From Pristionchus mayeri (lineage: Eukaryota; Nematoda; Chromadorea; Rhabditida; Neodiplogasteridae): a stretch of DNA of 64,000 nucleotides. Within the stretch, counting starts at the first letter, position 1, and each line of letters begins with the position of its first letter. Below, in pieces: positions 32,536 to 45,138 of the stretch. Position numbers and translations under genes: made by a program. A model generated the notes under the pieces. The model saw nothing but the letters and a program-made list of their open reading frames with translations. It had not been told where the DNA came from and made no database searches. The stretch is taken from assembly GCA_036245805.1 (NCBI GenBank), contig BTRK01000001.1, positions 25,861,087-25,925,086 on the forward strand, in the 5' to 3' direction.

Positions 32536-35500
32536 AAGGATTCGGTGGCAAAAGAAGCTAAGGTACTGACTAATTTTTAATTCATTCTGTGGTGGTGGTT
32601 ACGCAAAATCGAGCTTTTGTATTGGAAATCCTCAAAATGAGTTGCATTACTACTGAATTTTAGGTAAGTGCCAGAATTCCCTATAATATCGACCTCAAAA
32701 ACATCGGAATCAACTGCATTAGAGAGGTACCTTTTTTCAAATTTTAATTTCATTTTTCTTTCCAGAATATTTTCGCGTGAGAAACTCGCAATGCTTTCTT
32801 TGTAGCCATATAAATTTTGCAAAAATCAGATCGGAACTGACCTGGGAGTTCAAGTTGTGCCATTCGTCGATGCAGAGGAGCTGTGTGTGACGGGAGTGGC
32901 CTCGGCTATCGTTCGATTCAGGGAGATTGTCACTCAAAAGGTGATTCCGAGATTGAAAGGCTAAATATATGGCGAACCTTGTTACAATTCTCATCACTAT
33001 TTTTAAAATAATTTCAAAAATCGATCTGTTTGATTGACAATTCATATTTTCCATTGAAGGTACACTCTCTTCGTGTGTCCGAAAGAGATGAGCAGAAGGG
33101 CAGCGATCTTTCGGATACCTTCACAGAAAATGATCTTCATCAGGTTCGAGAACCTTTCGGGATCATAACAAGGAATGATAGAGTAATCGATAATTTGGAT
33201 ATTGCAAAATTAGAAGATTTATTAAATAAATTTATCAACGTTTATTACTAATAGCGCCGATAAATTATACGTTATTTTCGATATTAATTGTAGGACGTCA
33301 TTCGCGTTCCAATCGCTTCCATGGCAGTGTTCACTCCTCCCATTCTTAATCAGGTACTTTATTTTCAAACCTCTTCGCACTCCACATAAACATTATTGCC
33401 TTACTAATTTGATGCTCTTCAACCTGATATATTGTTCTGATGTGACTTTTCCCAGGATGGAGTGCCTAATGTAGTATGAACAGTCATTCCTAGAATACAT
33501 CAATATATTTAGATTCACGTGGATACGGGAGTGGCAATTACCATGGTGGATTCTCAGAAAGACGAGGATGGAGTGATGAAAGGAAGATTAATCCTGAAGG
33601 GATCTCGCAATCAGATCAATTCGGCGATTGATCTGATTGAAGAACAGGTGGGAAGAGAGAGGAATAATCGTAGATAAATTGAAAATGAACTTTTTGAAAT
33701 CGTCATCTTCCTCTGCTTGCATCTAATTTCCACCATTTGTAGGTCGGCTCTTTCCGGTTGAATGGGACGAGAGACGAGAAGAGTGACAATGATACTGAAG
33801 ACGAGTACCATGACGCGGTGGAGCATCTCCCTAATATTCTGGTTCGTTCAAAGCATCCTCGTACGAATAGTTAACAAGTTCTGGTTACTCAAAGCACTAT
33901 AAAATGTAGCGAGTGTGAATTATGGCGCTAGGTCGGATAAGAGCTATAACGTCACGCCGTCGATATTTCAAAGGCGTAGTGAAGTCATAGTTCCCATCCG
34001 ATGTAGTGCCGTGAATTTTTCATTATTGAAACACTGATCTTGGATTTTTAGGATAAACTCTCGGATGCTAACATCAATGAGGGATGTCCCGATGCAAGTA
34101 TTCACGAGGTCAGTTAGGCGGCTTTACACCTTGATCTTTGATCTCAGGCCTCCGTCAAAGGACATTGCAAAAATATTGTTTAAACACAGCATGTTTATAG
34201 GAACGCGTTGCCGATCCATCGAATGCTGAGACCATAAGACTCATCGGAGCTGTCGCCACGGAGAAGAGCTACAAGAAGAATGCCACCGAATTGAAGAAAG
34301 TGAGCATCTTTTCATTTTCAATCCAGGAACAGTATGCAAAGGGCGAGCTTGAAATACGATGAAATAGTGTCAAAACAAGTCCTTTTATAAAGTAATGATT
34401 ATATGTTGTACACCAATATTCTCAACGAAGCTCGCGTATATTCCGTAGCTGTGTCTCGACAGCAACTGTTCTATCATTGTACCGCCGGTGAAAAATTTAA
34501 GTTATCGCGTGTGTATTCAGGCATTCGGCTGTGAGAGAACAATAGTAACTTCTACGCCTTCAATTGAATACAAGGAAGTATTCCCCCAGAAGGTGCGTAT
34601 TCACAAAAATAGATATTTCTGAATAACTGGAGGTTGGATTGATCTATGGATCAGTAGGCTGGGGCATCGATATTCAGCCTTCTCAAATGGGATTAACTAT
34701 TTAATTTTCATCTCAAAAGCAGTATTTCGTTTTTTCAAAAGCTTCTTAGTTTGATTCGAGCTTTCGAAAATTGTAGAATCCAATCGGGGTGAACCCTCTC
34801 TTCGCTATTGACAAGGATGAAGAGAACGACGATGAAGATAGCAAGAAGGAACTCGAATTCACGGTAGGGTTTCTCTTTTCCAATCAACGATCTAGGACTG
34901 CTTTCGTGCGCTCATATAATTTTATAACGTATTCACTTAGCATTTTTCAATTTATAGGAAAAATATTACATGAATTTTTAACGTCAATAAACTGAAATCC
35001 GACAAAAAATGGTTAATAGAGATCAACGACTGGATATTCTTATTGCAGGCCAATCTGTACTATGAGAAGAATGAAGAGTGAGGATTCCTTCAGTTCCCCC
35101 ACTACACTCGTACACGTTAACATGCGGATTGTTCGCAATGTGCTACTGCCAATTATCTTTATCGATGTTCAATTGGTTAGCTGTAATCGTTACTTACAAT
35201 TATTTTCTAAGAATTTGAATCCATTGTTTGCCTTTTTCGTTTCAATATTTTCCTTGGTGCACCAATATGGTAAACCTGATAAACATCCTGTAGATGGAAA
35301 GTAAAGGATGATATTACGAACATTTGGCGATATAAGCCACTGTTCATATTTCCGCCATTGTCTCATAATTCCTTCTGTCTTTCACTTATGAGCACGAGCA
35401 GGGTAAATTCAAAGATAATTGGCACAGACAATATTTCGATTCTGAAAGTACGTGAAGATATTTACATACAAAAAAATTGTGGTCGTATTCATTGTTGCAG

Positions 35501-38500
35501 ATTATCCGTTCACATTACATTCTACATAATATCGACGTGACGGAATCTAAGGTGGTTGTGAAGGATGATATGCGAGCCATTTGAATTGTTCCACTATTAT
35601 GAAAACTGCATCGCATAGTATCTTTACTATGGGTTTCCCTTATTTTCACGCAATTTCTCTCAAATAGACGTATTTTCCTTGTCGAAAATGAATTTATTCG
35701 AAGAGACGTTTAACTCAGTCGTTTAACATATATTCGAGGTTCGTATCTTCAATACAATCACAATCGTGTTTGTAAGTGACCTCATTCCACCAGGGAAATC
35801 TCGATTTGGCTTCTTTCGTCACCGAATGAACGAACCGCACATTTACCCACTGAAATCATTACTTTTACGAATGCGATGTGATACGTCGAATCATCAAGCT
35901 CTGTTAATATTTTGTTTATTACCGCGAAAAGTCCTTTCGAAATTCCCCACAATATTCTCATCTTGCAATATTTTTCCCACAAGTTGAGATGCAGAAAAGT
36001 TGGTATCTATAATGAAATCGATATCAAGTATCACAAAAAAGAGTAGCATGTAGAGAATCGTGGTATCATACCAGATTGAATTCTCCATCCACGTCAAAGA
36101 AATTTCGAAACATGGGAAGAATGTCTATGCGGAACAAGACAAGACCGGAAAGACATTCCCTGAAGAATCGGATAAGAGTGGAATGAAAGCAACCGATTAG
36201 TTCAAAATCACGTTGTTATATAGGCATTTCTGGGTCCCCAAGTGTGTGGCGAGCGGTTGAGTGCGAATTCGTCTCTCCGTCTCCGATTCCTCCCGCCCAG
36301 ATCCCCCCTCCCAGAAGCGTTTGGCACGCGGGAGTTGTACGCCACCTTGATGAGTCGCCATCTCTACATCGGGTCATCAATGCCAGGACGCTCGCGACCA
36401 AGGACAAGCAGACCGAGTTGGAGCTAGCCCTCGACAAAATCAAATGGGACGTGCTTGCAGTGCAGGAGTCTAGGATTGTGGGTTGTGCTTCATGCAACCT
36501 TCAGTCTTCAGGCACTGTAGTGTTCCATTCGGGCGGGCCCACTGCTTCCCATGGCGTGGCTTTTCTACTCCGACCGCACCTTGCGCGCGGAGCCGTGTTC
36601 AATGGTCTCTCCACCCGCTTGGCCACTCTCTCACTCTCAGACCTGCGGCCTGCGAGTGAGAGATCGATAGCAAGAAGGACTTCTGGTCTGTTCCTACGCC
36701 CCAACCTCTTCCTACGACGATCAGGCGTACGAGGACCTGGCAATGAAACATATGTCGGTAATTTCGCCTCCTCGACTCCGAACTCACGCGGACGGACCTT
36801 CACTGAAGTCTGTATGAGGAGCAGGATCAGGCTATGGAACACATTCCCCAAGAGACGGCTCGGACGGATCTGGACCTGGCGCTCCCCCAACGGCTCCACA
36901 TTCAATCAAATTGACTATGTTGCAGCGCCCACCACAGCGAGAGTAGTCAATTGCGGAGTCGTTGGAAGATTCGAGTTCAACTCGGATCATCGCCTCGTCC
37001 GCCTTTGTCTCTCTCTCTCCCCTACAAGGTGAGGCAGAAAAGATGCATTGAGCGGCTAGATTTTGATCGCGCCGCTTTTACTGTCAACGCAAACCTCCTT
37101 GCGTCACTGTCCCTTGGGTGTCCCAACACTACCGCCGATGACTACTACAAAATCAAGGCTTTCACTGAGACCGCGGCAGTCAACTGTTGGAAGAAGCGCC
37201 ACTCCCCACCCTGGATCAGGCCGCAACGAAGAACCTTCTTGCCACGCGACTCAATTGCAATCCAATTCGCAAGGAACTGTCGCCTATTCCGTCGCATGCA
37301 AAGCAGCTCGTGCGAGTCTCATAGTGGACATCAGAAGACGGAAGGAGAAACAAGAACGGCAAGCAGCAATAATGGGAAGGAGTATTGTGAAGTGTATGCT
37401 GTCCCTTCAGTCGTCGAAGCAGCGTCTTCTCGTCCCCGACCCTGTCTCTGGTGCACTCCCTCAATTAGCAACCAAGACAGCTGTGAAAACCTTCTACGAT
37501 GGCCTCTACACCTCAGGAATACAACTTCCTCTCACTGTGCCCCCTCCCGCTCTAGACCCATTGCCGCCCTTCCAATCCGATGAGATCAGGCATGCGATGT
37601 CTCTCCTGAAATGCGGTCACTCCCCTGGCTCGGATGGGATTCTCCCTGAGATGCTCTTCCATTCCAGAGATCACTTGGCCCAAGACATTGCTGATCCGCT
37701 CAATCGGCTGGGTGCCGGAGACGCAGTTCCAAGCGACCTGACAGAAGCAATCGTCTCGTTGTTGCACAAGAAAGGAGACCCAAAGAACATCGGCAATTTC
37801 CGCCCAATCTCGCTGCTCACCGTCACTCTCAAGACGATGACACGGGTGATTCTGAGAAGATTCGAGGAAGTGCTGGAAGAGAATTAATCGTCGACCCAAA
37901 CTGGTTTTCGCCGCGGATTCAGCACCCTCGACAACCTGCATACGATCAAGCAGGTAGCAGAAAGAGCACACGAGTACGGTATCACTGTTTACATCGCGTT
38001 TGTCGACTTTCGCAAGGCCTTCGACTGCGTTGAATGGAGTGCCTGCTGGAACGCCCTCTTCTCCTTCGGAGCCCATCCCAACCTCGTCAACCTCCTGCGT
38101 CGTCTCTACGAGTCCTCCTCTACTCTCATTAGAGTTAACGACGAGCTCGTTCCAGTGACTGTGAAAAGAGGTGCCAGACAAGGAGATACTCTCTCGCCTC
38201 GCCTCTTCAACGCAGTTTTACGCTCAGCCATGAACGACATTGACTGGGAGAACGACGGGATTCGAATAGGCGGAAAAAATCTTTGCCACCTTGAATACGC
38301 TGATGATGTGGCTCTTGTTGCAAAATCTCGCCCGGAATTGGAAAGAATGCTGAAGAAACTGATGGGCGCTTGCAGTAGAGTTGGTTTCGAGGTGAATGCA
38401 ACAAAGACCAACCTACTTACCTCATGCAGTTCTACCCACAATCCAATCGTCATCAATAACATGCGATTCGGTTTCGTCGAAAGTGCAACCTATCTCGGAG

Positions 38501-39170
38501 CGTGAATCAGTCTTCCCCTAGGTCATTCCGACGAGATTGAGCATCGGATTCGGCTAGGCTGGTATGCATGGAGCAAGATATCTCATCTTCTATCGTCACG
38601 TCTTCTTCCCATGAAGATTAGGAAACGGCTGTTCTAAAGCTGCGTAACAAGTACTGTACTCTACGGATGCGAAGTTTGGGCGCTGCGATCGAGCGAAAAT
38701 GAGCGTTTGAGTGTGACTCAGCGGAAGATGGAACGTAAGCTGCTGGGAATTACGCTGAGAGATCGTTGGAGGAATGAGCGTATTCGGGATATTACGAAGC
38801 TGCGAGACTGGATACAGGAGGGAATGAAACGAAAAGCGCACTGGGCTCTCAATATTAGGCAAAAGGATCTGAATCAGTGGAGTCGCGCAACTACAGTCTG
38901 GACGCCGTACAACAGGAATCGTCCTCCGGGGAAGCCCCGGGCACGCTGGAGAGACGACCTATCCCGAGCTATTGGCAGACACTGGTGGAAACCCTATGAA
39001 GAATATCGGCCCATCCTCATCTGAGCATCTAATGCCTGATTTGATAAATTGATTGATTGATTGATGTTATAGAGGATAAATTGCCTTTCGAAGCACAGGA
39101 AATCAATCTTATGACTGATCAAGAAGTTGCTCAGAAGCATGGGAAGGTGTACGCTGACAACCTGGAATAA
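32536..39170 (+). CDS. Protein with degenerate KH domains (5' end unresolved)
   Basis: Many small exons: 32536-32562, 32664-32726, 32830-32940, 33060-33143, 33294-33353, 33456-33473, 33513-33647, 33743-33841, 34052-34108, 34201-34299, 34521-34592, 34777-34863, 35049-35077, 35402-35447, 35501-35551, 36075-36177, 39073-39170. Two KH-like units are readable. In the first, RIPYNIDLKNIG..CIREIG leads to VQVVPFVDAEELCVTGVASA then IVRFREI. In the second, IRVPIASM leads to IHVDTGVAITMVDS, RLILKGSRNQINSAIDLIEE. Both lack a GxxG loop, so RNA binding may be weak or lost, as in several vigilin repeats. Acidic linkers follow (DKDEENDDEDSKKEL) and the protein ends QKHGKVYADNLE. The last intron, originally about 50 nt, now holds an RTE retrotransposon. 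Exons between 34592 and 36075 are less certain. Confidence 0.55.
33924..34010. mobile_element. 87-bp MITE in a KH-gene intron
   Basis: Ends GGCGCTAGGTCGGATAAGA and its approximate complement (CCCATCCGATGTAGTGCC) flank a ~40-bp centre. GTGAATTAT before and GTGAATTTT after it look like a 9-bp target duplication with one mismatch. The ends resemble those of the Tc5-like element at 42986-45649 (GGCACTAGGTCGGATGA). Confidence 0.65.
36316..37032 (+). pseudogene. RTE endonuclease domain
   Basis: AP-endonuclease-like motifs are spread over two frames: VINARTLATKDKQTELELAL, WDVLAVQESRI, SGTVVFHSGGP, GVAFLLRPHL, then after a break LRLRTHADG in one frame and SRGRTFTEVC, RLWNTF, GSTFNQIDYV, NSDHRLVRL in another. 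The catalytic cues ES, NQIDY and SDHR are visible, but at least one frameshift near 36650-36780 breaks the ORF. Confidence 0.68.
37036..39024 (+). pseudogene. RTE reverse transcriptase domain
   Basis: The reading frame has SLLKCGHSPGSDGILPEML, SLLHKKGDPKNIGNFRPISL, TGFRRGFSTLDNLH, VDFRKAFDCVEW, RGARQGDTLSPRLF, HLEYADDVALVAKS (catalytic YADD at 38296-38307) and a C-terminal RTE tail with YGCEVWALR, ERKLLGITLRDRWRNERI, GKPRARWRDDL. Three in-frame stops (37885, 38503, 38635) show it is dead. It would have copied element RNA at a nicked target. Confidence 0.85.
39047..39065 (+). repeat. (TTGA)n tail of the RTE element
   Basis: Four to five TTGA units end the element immediately before the target duplication GTTATA. 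Confidence 0.88.
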
Positions 39171-39389
39171 TATCCCTCGTAACAGAGAAAGACGCTTATA
39201 TTTACCGCTTTCTCTCTTTCTGTAATGTTTTCATTTGTGATTGGCCGACTGTTTGGATTGAATTGACACGCGAACAGATCGGAAAAGAAATATTGCCACT
39301 GAAAATGTCGTTCTTATATTCACTCCTTTTGTAACCTATTAGAAAAATATTCCAATTCGGCCATCTCACAAGGTGTATGAAGAACTTAC

Positions 39390-39713
39390 ATCGTTGACAA
39401 GGTTATATTCAGTTAGATTATTTCTCCCAAGACGTTCAATTCGCTTGAATACAGCTTGTCTGTATTCGTATTCGCATGGTTTCAATTCAGCCGGCCCTAT
39501 GAACTCCATGGCCTGAATGAAGAACATCCTTGGAATATGAAAAATCAAGAGAAGTATTAAATAATCTCGAATGAGAAATAGCTCGGGAGAGAGTCGGGTG
39601 TTGGCGTTCAAATATTTGACTCTCGCGTCCCTCTCGTTGGCAATTACTGTGCGCAGGAATAAGGGCGGGAAAGTTTGAAATTCGCTGCCATCTCTCCTCC
39701 GGCTGAATGGCAC
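39390..39713 (-). CDS. Candidate minus-strand exon(s), unrecognised
   Basis: An open minus-strand frame reads FPPLFLRTVIANERDARVKY, LNANTRLSPELFLIRDYL and, after a possible intron ending attcag, AMEFIGPAELKPCEYEYRQA, VFKRIERLGRNNLTEYNLVN before a gtaagt donor at 39389. The sequence looks like real protein and the splice signals are good. It lies tail-to-tail with the KH gene. No family recognised. Confidence 0.4.
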
Positions 39714-39719
39714 ATGATT

Positions 39720-42700
39720 TGAATAATAGATAATGGAAATGACTACTGCTCTAACAATAAAAAAATGGTAAGAATCATGCTCGCGCGCGCGAAAGAGAGA
39801 GAGAGCAAAAACTGAAAAGCAAATCTCAATTCAATAAATTACGCGTCGCTGTCTCCCATTTCGAAAATGTCTACTGCAACACTCATTGGACCATCAGAGA
39901 CAAATGGTCAAGATAGTCGTACTCCGATATGAAAAGAATGAAGAATGAGTAGTCATTGTAGGTTAGTATGAAAGGAGGGACGAGACAACAACTAATGGAA
40001 AAAGAGTGCTGCGAACTTACCGTCTAGAGATAACGGAAAAGAGTGTCATGCTGGATTCATTCCGAGCATTGCAGATTTTGATGCCCACGGTTATCTACTA
40101 ATGCCAGTTTTGCCATCCCTTCGGCAATTGAAACTATCAGGTTGTAACATAAGTTTTGTCGCGTCCAATCTCTTATGCATTTTAACCTCAGAAATTCTTC
40201 GAATTAATTTAATCTCAATTTCATTATTCATCATCAGTGAGGGCCTTCGTACTCTTTCTTACGCGCTTTACTTCAGTCCTGTCAAGGTAGTTGAGGAGGC
40301 ACATTAGTCAGACAAAGTTGTACTGAGATAAGGATTACAAATCATTTTCACGCATCAGCTCTTCTTGAAAAGGATAAATTATGCCGATTTTGTGTGATTT
40401 ACGTAAAGTACTACATATGTGCATAATTTTGAACCACTCACGGATAATGACAAACGAAAATCGTTCTAGAAATGTAGACGAGTTTGTATAATGTGGATGG
40501 TTGGTGACGGTCGCGAAAACTTTCGCAAGCCGAATTTTCTTCTCAATAGATATCCAGATCCAAATAGTGGTGGAATATAGTTCACCCAAAGTGGTCAGTA
40601 TGCAGACAAAGTTTGGGGTAGATTGGGTTCTGTTGAGATAAGTGGCTCCATTCAGAACGATGGTATGTAAATTAAACTAATGAAATCGGCACTTTGTTCA
40701 TATTCCTACCTCGCACACATGTTCAATATCTGATTTGTTGTGTCCATCCTAACCATAAACCCTTCCCTTACTAGTATCTACTTGGGATAAGTTTGGAAAT
40801 AAATAGCTTTTGAATGACAATCTTTAATTCGAAACACCTAAACTTGCATATTTTGGTAAAATTGTGCGCGAATTGAATTAATAAAAATTCAAATTTCCCA
40901 CAAGTGGAGTGTTCTTTCTCTCACTTGTTTAATGATAAATTATACCTCCATGAGTGGTAATTGGAACGCACTTATGTTAGTCACTGTTGTTGCAATTCTG
41001 GATTCAGAAGAGTTGGTCAAGTTGGCTACGAATCAGCGGCTAACCTTACACTCAGTGAAGTATATCTTTGATTCCGCTCAACATAGCACCATATCTGGCG
41101 TATATTTTGAAAGAGCATTGACGGGGTATATCACCATGCTGTAGAAGTTTGGTTCATTATTCATCTCTGCGAACTAGCACCTGATCAAACGAATTAAAAA
41201 AATCTGCACCAAATTTAAATCAGTTCATATTAATATTTTTCGCATAGCCAGCGTGCGCAGTTCAGCTCTACCCTATGGTTTGAATGTGCATGAACACCCC
41301 AAACATATACTAGGAGGTCAGGCATTGATAATGTTTGAGAAGTATCCTTCATGGAAATATTGTGAACCTCCGAAATGCGACAAAACTTATGTTACAACCT
41401 AATAATCCCATCTTACTCGCTGGATATTCAGGGCAAAAGGGTGCGTACAATGAGGAGAGCGGAAATCCAAACAGTTAGTGTTAATGGAAAGCAAGAATAT
41501 TCGAGTGATTCTCTATCAATTACTTACCATATACTATCTTAAGATAACTCTTATTCTTCAGTAATCGTATGTGGTGAGAAGGCGACTCTCTGACTCTCTT
41601 CATTCCTCCAGCTCTCTCACATTCGGCCAGAATTATCTGTCAGAAATCCAGAGAAGTTCCCGAGCTAGTAAAGTGTGGGACAGACGATTCCCTTCTTTCT
41701 ACGCGTTCTTTCTCTTTCTCTCACTAAGCCTCGGAAATATACATATAATGAAGAATGAGCTATTCATTCCGATGATTTCTCTCATCAGAAAGGAATTATC
41801 AAATGGAGAACTAGACTAAGATTATGTTAGATGGGAAGAAGCCGCGAGTGCATCACAGTTAGTCCTAGTGAGATTACAAAATAGCAGTAGGGAGAGTGTG
41901 ATTAGGTTCAGAGTCAGTGCAATCCATTCCTATAGTCCTTCTCCAATTTTAGTACTGATGATAGATGAGAAGTCTTCCTTACTCGTAGATTACTCGTACG
42001 TCCACTGTAGTCTAAGCACGTGATTCTGATGATGCGCTAGGGTGTGTAGGAAGAAGGAAGACATCGAAGAGTCATCGACGAGAGAGGATGTGAAGAAGCG
42101 AAAGAAGTTCCTGAAAGAAGTCCAGCGCGCGAAAAGAGGACTTACTTTATTTGACGAGAAAAGATCTGCGCCAGAGGGAATCTGTAAACTAACAATTAAT
42201 AACGTGAATGAGATACTAAAATAATGCAGTAGGGTTTGGCAATTCAACTTGGAATTGCCAACCCTAGAACGCAGCCGATCTGGCGCGGAAATTGGGGAGA
42301 AGCACTAAAAAAGCGCTGAAACATAATGGGATTATGGCTCTACTCATCCCAACGAACGATCAAATTCGGAGAAAAAATAGACAATAACACAAAAAATAAA
42401 CAATACGAGAATTTTAAATTCTTCCTGGCAAAGGGAGAACGATAGGAAGATCACTAGGCAGAACAATAACAATCCACTTCGAGTTCAAAAAGTGACAAAG
42501 CTAAGGAAAGAGTGAGACAAATGAACAGAGTGACGATGAATAAAAGGTGATAAAGGGCAGTCTACTTTGCTATTTTTCGAACTCTACTATTAGCGAACCG
42601 TGAATATCTATCGCGGGCGATTCTAACGGGATTATTTCAAAATTCAGACGATAATAGGACGAATGAGAATCGAGTTGATGAGAACCTTTTTGGATATCGG

Positions 42701-42985
42701 AATACAAGTGGAGAATGGTACGTTTTTTGATTCTCATCCGACCTATCACTACAGATAAATCTATCAGGGAGGCTGAAACTACGTCAGACAACATCGTCAG
42801 ATGAGAACTTGGCCATCTCATCTGACGATTATCATCCGACGGGGTGCCCTAAACACGCACACTGCTCGGCTCCGACGAGTCCTCGGTCCCGTGAAGATCC
42901 TGCAAGCGTACATTGAGCCATTACTAATCAAGAAGATTGCTTTTGGAAAGTGATTGACAAAGTGAACGATGAACGATGCTGATTG
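39720..42985. other. 3.3 kb with no clear gene
   Basis: AT-rich sequence with scattered short frames. One possible terminal exon is listed at 42042-42224. Near 42736-42840 are TCATCCGAC motifs and a duplicated CATCTGACGA-like stretch, related to the ends of the adjacent transposon. Confidence 0.4.
42042..42224 (+). CDS. Candidate terminal exon, Lys-rich
   Basis: The plus strand reads REDVKKRKKFLKEVQRAKRG then LTLFDEKRSAPEGICKLTIN and NVNEILK with a TAA at 42222-42224. A gctag acceptor precedes it. The mixed helix-like composition suggests real coding sequence, but no partner exon or family was found. Confidence 0.3.
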   Translation: MCRKKEDIEESSTREDVKKRKKFLKEVQRAKRGLTLFDEKRSAPEGICKLTINNVNEILK

Positions 42986-43257
42986 GGCACTAGGTCGGAT
43001 GACAACCGTCGGGTGGAAATTTTTAAAAAAAGACACTTTCCTGCAGTGCTTTCACAGAACGCTTTATAACTGACAAGGGGGAGCCGCGCAATGTATATGG
43101 ACTTTCGGAACGACACCTGGTGGGATCGATAGACGAACGAATTCTAAGAACTCCTATCTGGTTGAAATTTGCGGAACGCCCTCAGGGCTTTGGAAAAATC
43201 GATAATTGTGTCCGCGTAGCGGGTATGTAAACCCTTCTAGGCGGCACTGAAACCAAC

Positions 43258-43336
43258 CGTCTGTGGTCGAGTGGTAACGAGCCAGGCCAGTAATACTTGA
43301 GACGTAGGTTCGAGCCCCAGCTGGGGAATTTTTTTT
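43258..43336 (+). other. tRNA-like pol III module in the left terminal repeat
   Basis: TGTGGTCGAGTGGTAACGA (A-box-like, 43262-43280) and GGTTCGAGCCCC (B-box-like, 43308-43319) are spaced as in a tRNA gene and followed by a T-run (43329-43336) that could stop pol III. The arms do not pair into a full cloverleaf, so it is tRNA-derived or tRNA-like. Confidence 0.55.
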
Positions 43337-43627
43337 GCACTATTTTTACATCATAACAGTCACTCGTAAAATCGATATTCTTTCCAATCTTTCAATTATT
43401 AGATTCTTTTGCTTCTTTAGAAAGGATACAATTTGAGCCCTCACGGCTTGTTCTGGGTGTAATGTTGGCCGGATGGAGTATATTGCATAATCTGATGCAA
43501 TCGAGTTCTGCCACTTCTTCAATTTGCATACGTGCATCTTTTGATTGCGGCGACCAGTGCTGCATTTCTTCCATTCTGTTTCGATTTTGTTGCGAGTTCT
43601 TGTTGTGTACTTTGTAACCTCTCTAGG

Positions 43628-45138
43628 ATGTTCCGCCCTCAAGCTATCCTGGCCGCATTAGTGGCACAATTTGGGACTCAATCGGATGCTCTTTCTCGAG
43701 AAGAACAAAGGATCAAAGCTGCTATCGCGTCGATGCTGTTGAGTGGTCGCGATGGTGATTTGCAGGTTTGCGGTTTTTCGTATGTTCCTTCAACCCATTG
43801 TGTTTTTAGTTTCACCAGACTGATCGTTTGTATGTCGATGTGAAAGGAGATGAGGATTCTGATTGGAGTGGAGCCGAGGAGGATGAGCCCTCTCCAACTG
43901 CCAGATCTTCAGCTGATCTCCCCATTGCTGAGGATGGACTCATCTATTTCGGAGGCAAGGGATGTACTATCGAATACGTGAGTTCTCATTTAAAACTTAC
44001 TTTTCTAGTTGTTTATTGTTAAGGTTCGTGGTATATACTACCGTGAGCCGGAACAGGGATATCGATCAAAAGAAGCAATGCAGAGTAAATACCGGTGCTT
44101 GAAAGATCAATACCATTTCAAGAAGCTCCTAGATCTGGAGAGGAAATTTGAAGAAGAAGGTAAGCCGTGATTTTCAACTAATTCTATGAATTCCTAAAAT
44201 CAGATGAATTTCTTGCTGATCTTCGTGTTCGAAGGAAGGAACTCGTAAGGAGAGTGAAAGACATTGTAGAAGGTAAAATCTCCAAAGGTGAGTTCACATA
44301 TTTCAGTTTTATATTTTGAATGCCTAATAAACATACTATTCCAGGTGTCCAACTCGACGACGACGACGCTCTGCTGCGATTGCAAGATAGGTTTACAACG
44401 AGTTCAATCTCATCGACGGATTCACGACAGGGCAGACATGGCTCAACTCCTCCAAAAGGAACTGTCGGTTTTCTTCCCGGGCTATCACTACATGGGAATC
44501 CCCCAACTCTCTCAAACTTGCCGACGAGGTAGAGGCGCAAGCCGATACATTGGTCGCAAAAGTGAGATCCCGTATGCCCCTCTTCCCTCTCTCATCGGTT
44601 GTGAATGCCGATCAGAGTGGGGTGGTGAAAGAGCTATACAAACCACGCACCATCGCCAAAACTGGGTCCAAGAGAGTGATGTGCACTGCCCAGAGGAAGA
44701 CAGCACTTACTCATGCCTTCACCATATTGCCCACTTATTTCGCCGACGATCGTTTGGGAACTCATCTATATGTTGTGTTGCCCGAGCCCAAGGGGAAATT
44801 CCCAGCCAAAGGCCACATCGACGTCGACAACCTTGTGGTCCGAGCGAGCAAGTCACATATGATGGGGAAGGATTTGATGATCGATTGGCTGAAGACGTGT
44901 GTATTTACGAACTACTCCCATCTTCCAGCCCTTCCTGGCCTACGGATGGCATAAGGCAGGATACGTGGACACCAGACCGAATGTCACATTCCTCACCCCG
45001 AACCAGTTCTGCTTCAATGCTCGTCTGTCTGTGAAATGCGAAATCGGCGGTTGCGATAAGAAGCACCTCTTGAAATGCCCCTATTGCATGGATTTCCTTT
45101 GCTTCGATCATTTTATTGTTAGATATCACCGTTGCTAA
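43628..45138 (+). pseudogene. Tc5-like transposase (at least one frameshift)
   Basis: Exons 43628-43765, 43819-43977, 44024-44159, 44204-44287 and 44345 onward. The N-terminus is acidic (DWSGAEEDEPS) and the centre helical. A CENP-B-like HTH follows with FTTGQTWLNSSKRNCRFSSR. The DDE core shows NADQSGVVKELYKPRTI, TILPTYFADDRLGTHLYVVL and ASKSHMMGKDL. The end has the Tc5 C-terminal cluster CEIGGCDKKHLLKCPYC, CFDHF. Before the HTH, at about 44392, the frame shifts (LLRLQDR against VYNEFNL), as if one G were lost. A second break near 44900 can be bridged only by a 28-nt intron (gtattt..ttccag), unusually short. So it is probably inactive unless these are assembly errors. Confidence 0.7.

Larger units (their letters stand above)
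36221..39065 (+). mobile_element. RTE-type non-LTR retrotransposon, decayed
   Basis: A 2.85 kb insert carries an endonuclease-reverse transcriptase coding region and ends in TTGA tandem units (39047-39065), a typical RTE tail. GTTATA at 36215-36220 and 39066-39071 is the target duplication. The 5' end is probably truncated. Confidence 0.82.

Noticed and set aside
36244..37032. Intact host gene in the long frame 36244-37032
   Set aside because: Motifs match an RTE endonuclease, with a break between frames, and the region lies within a target-duplication-bounded insert.
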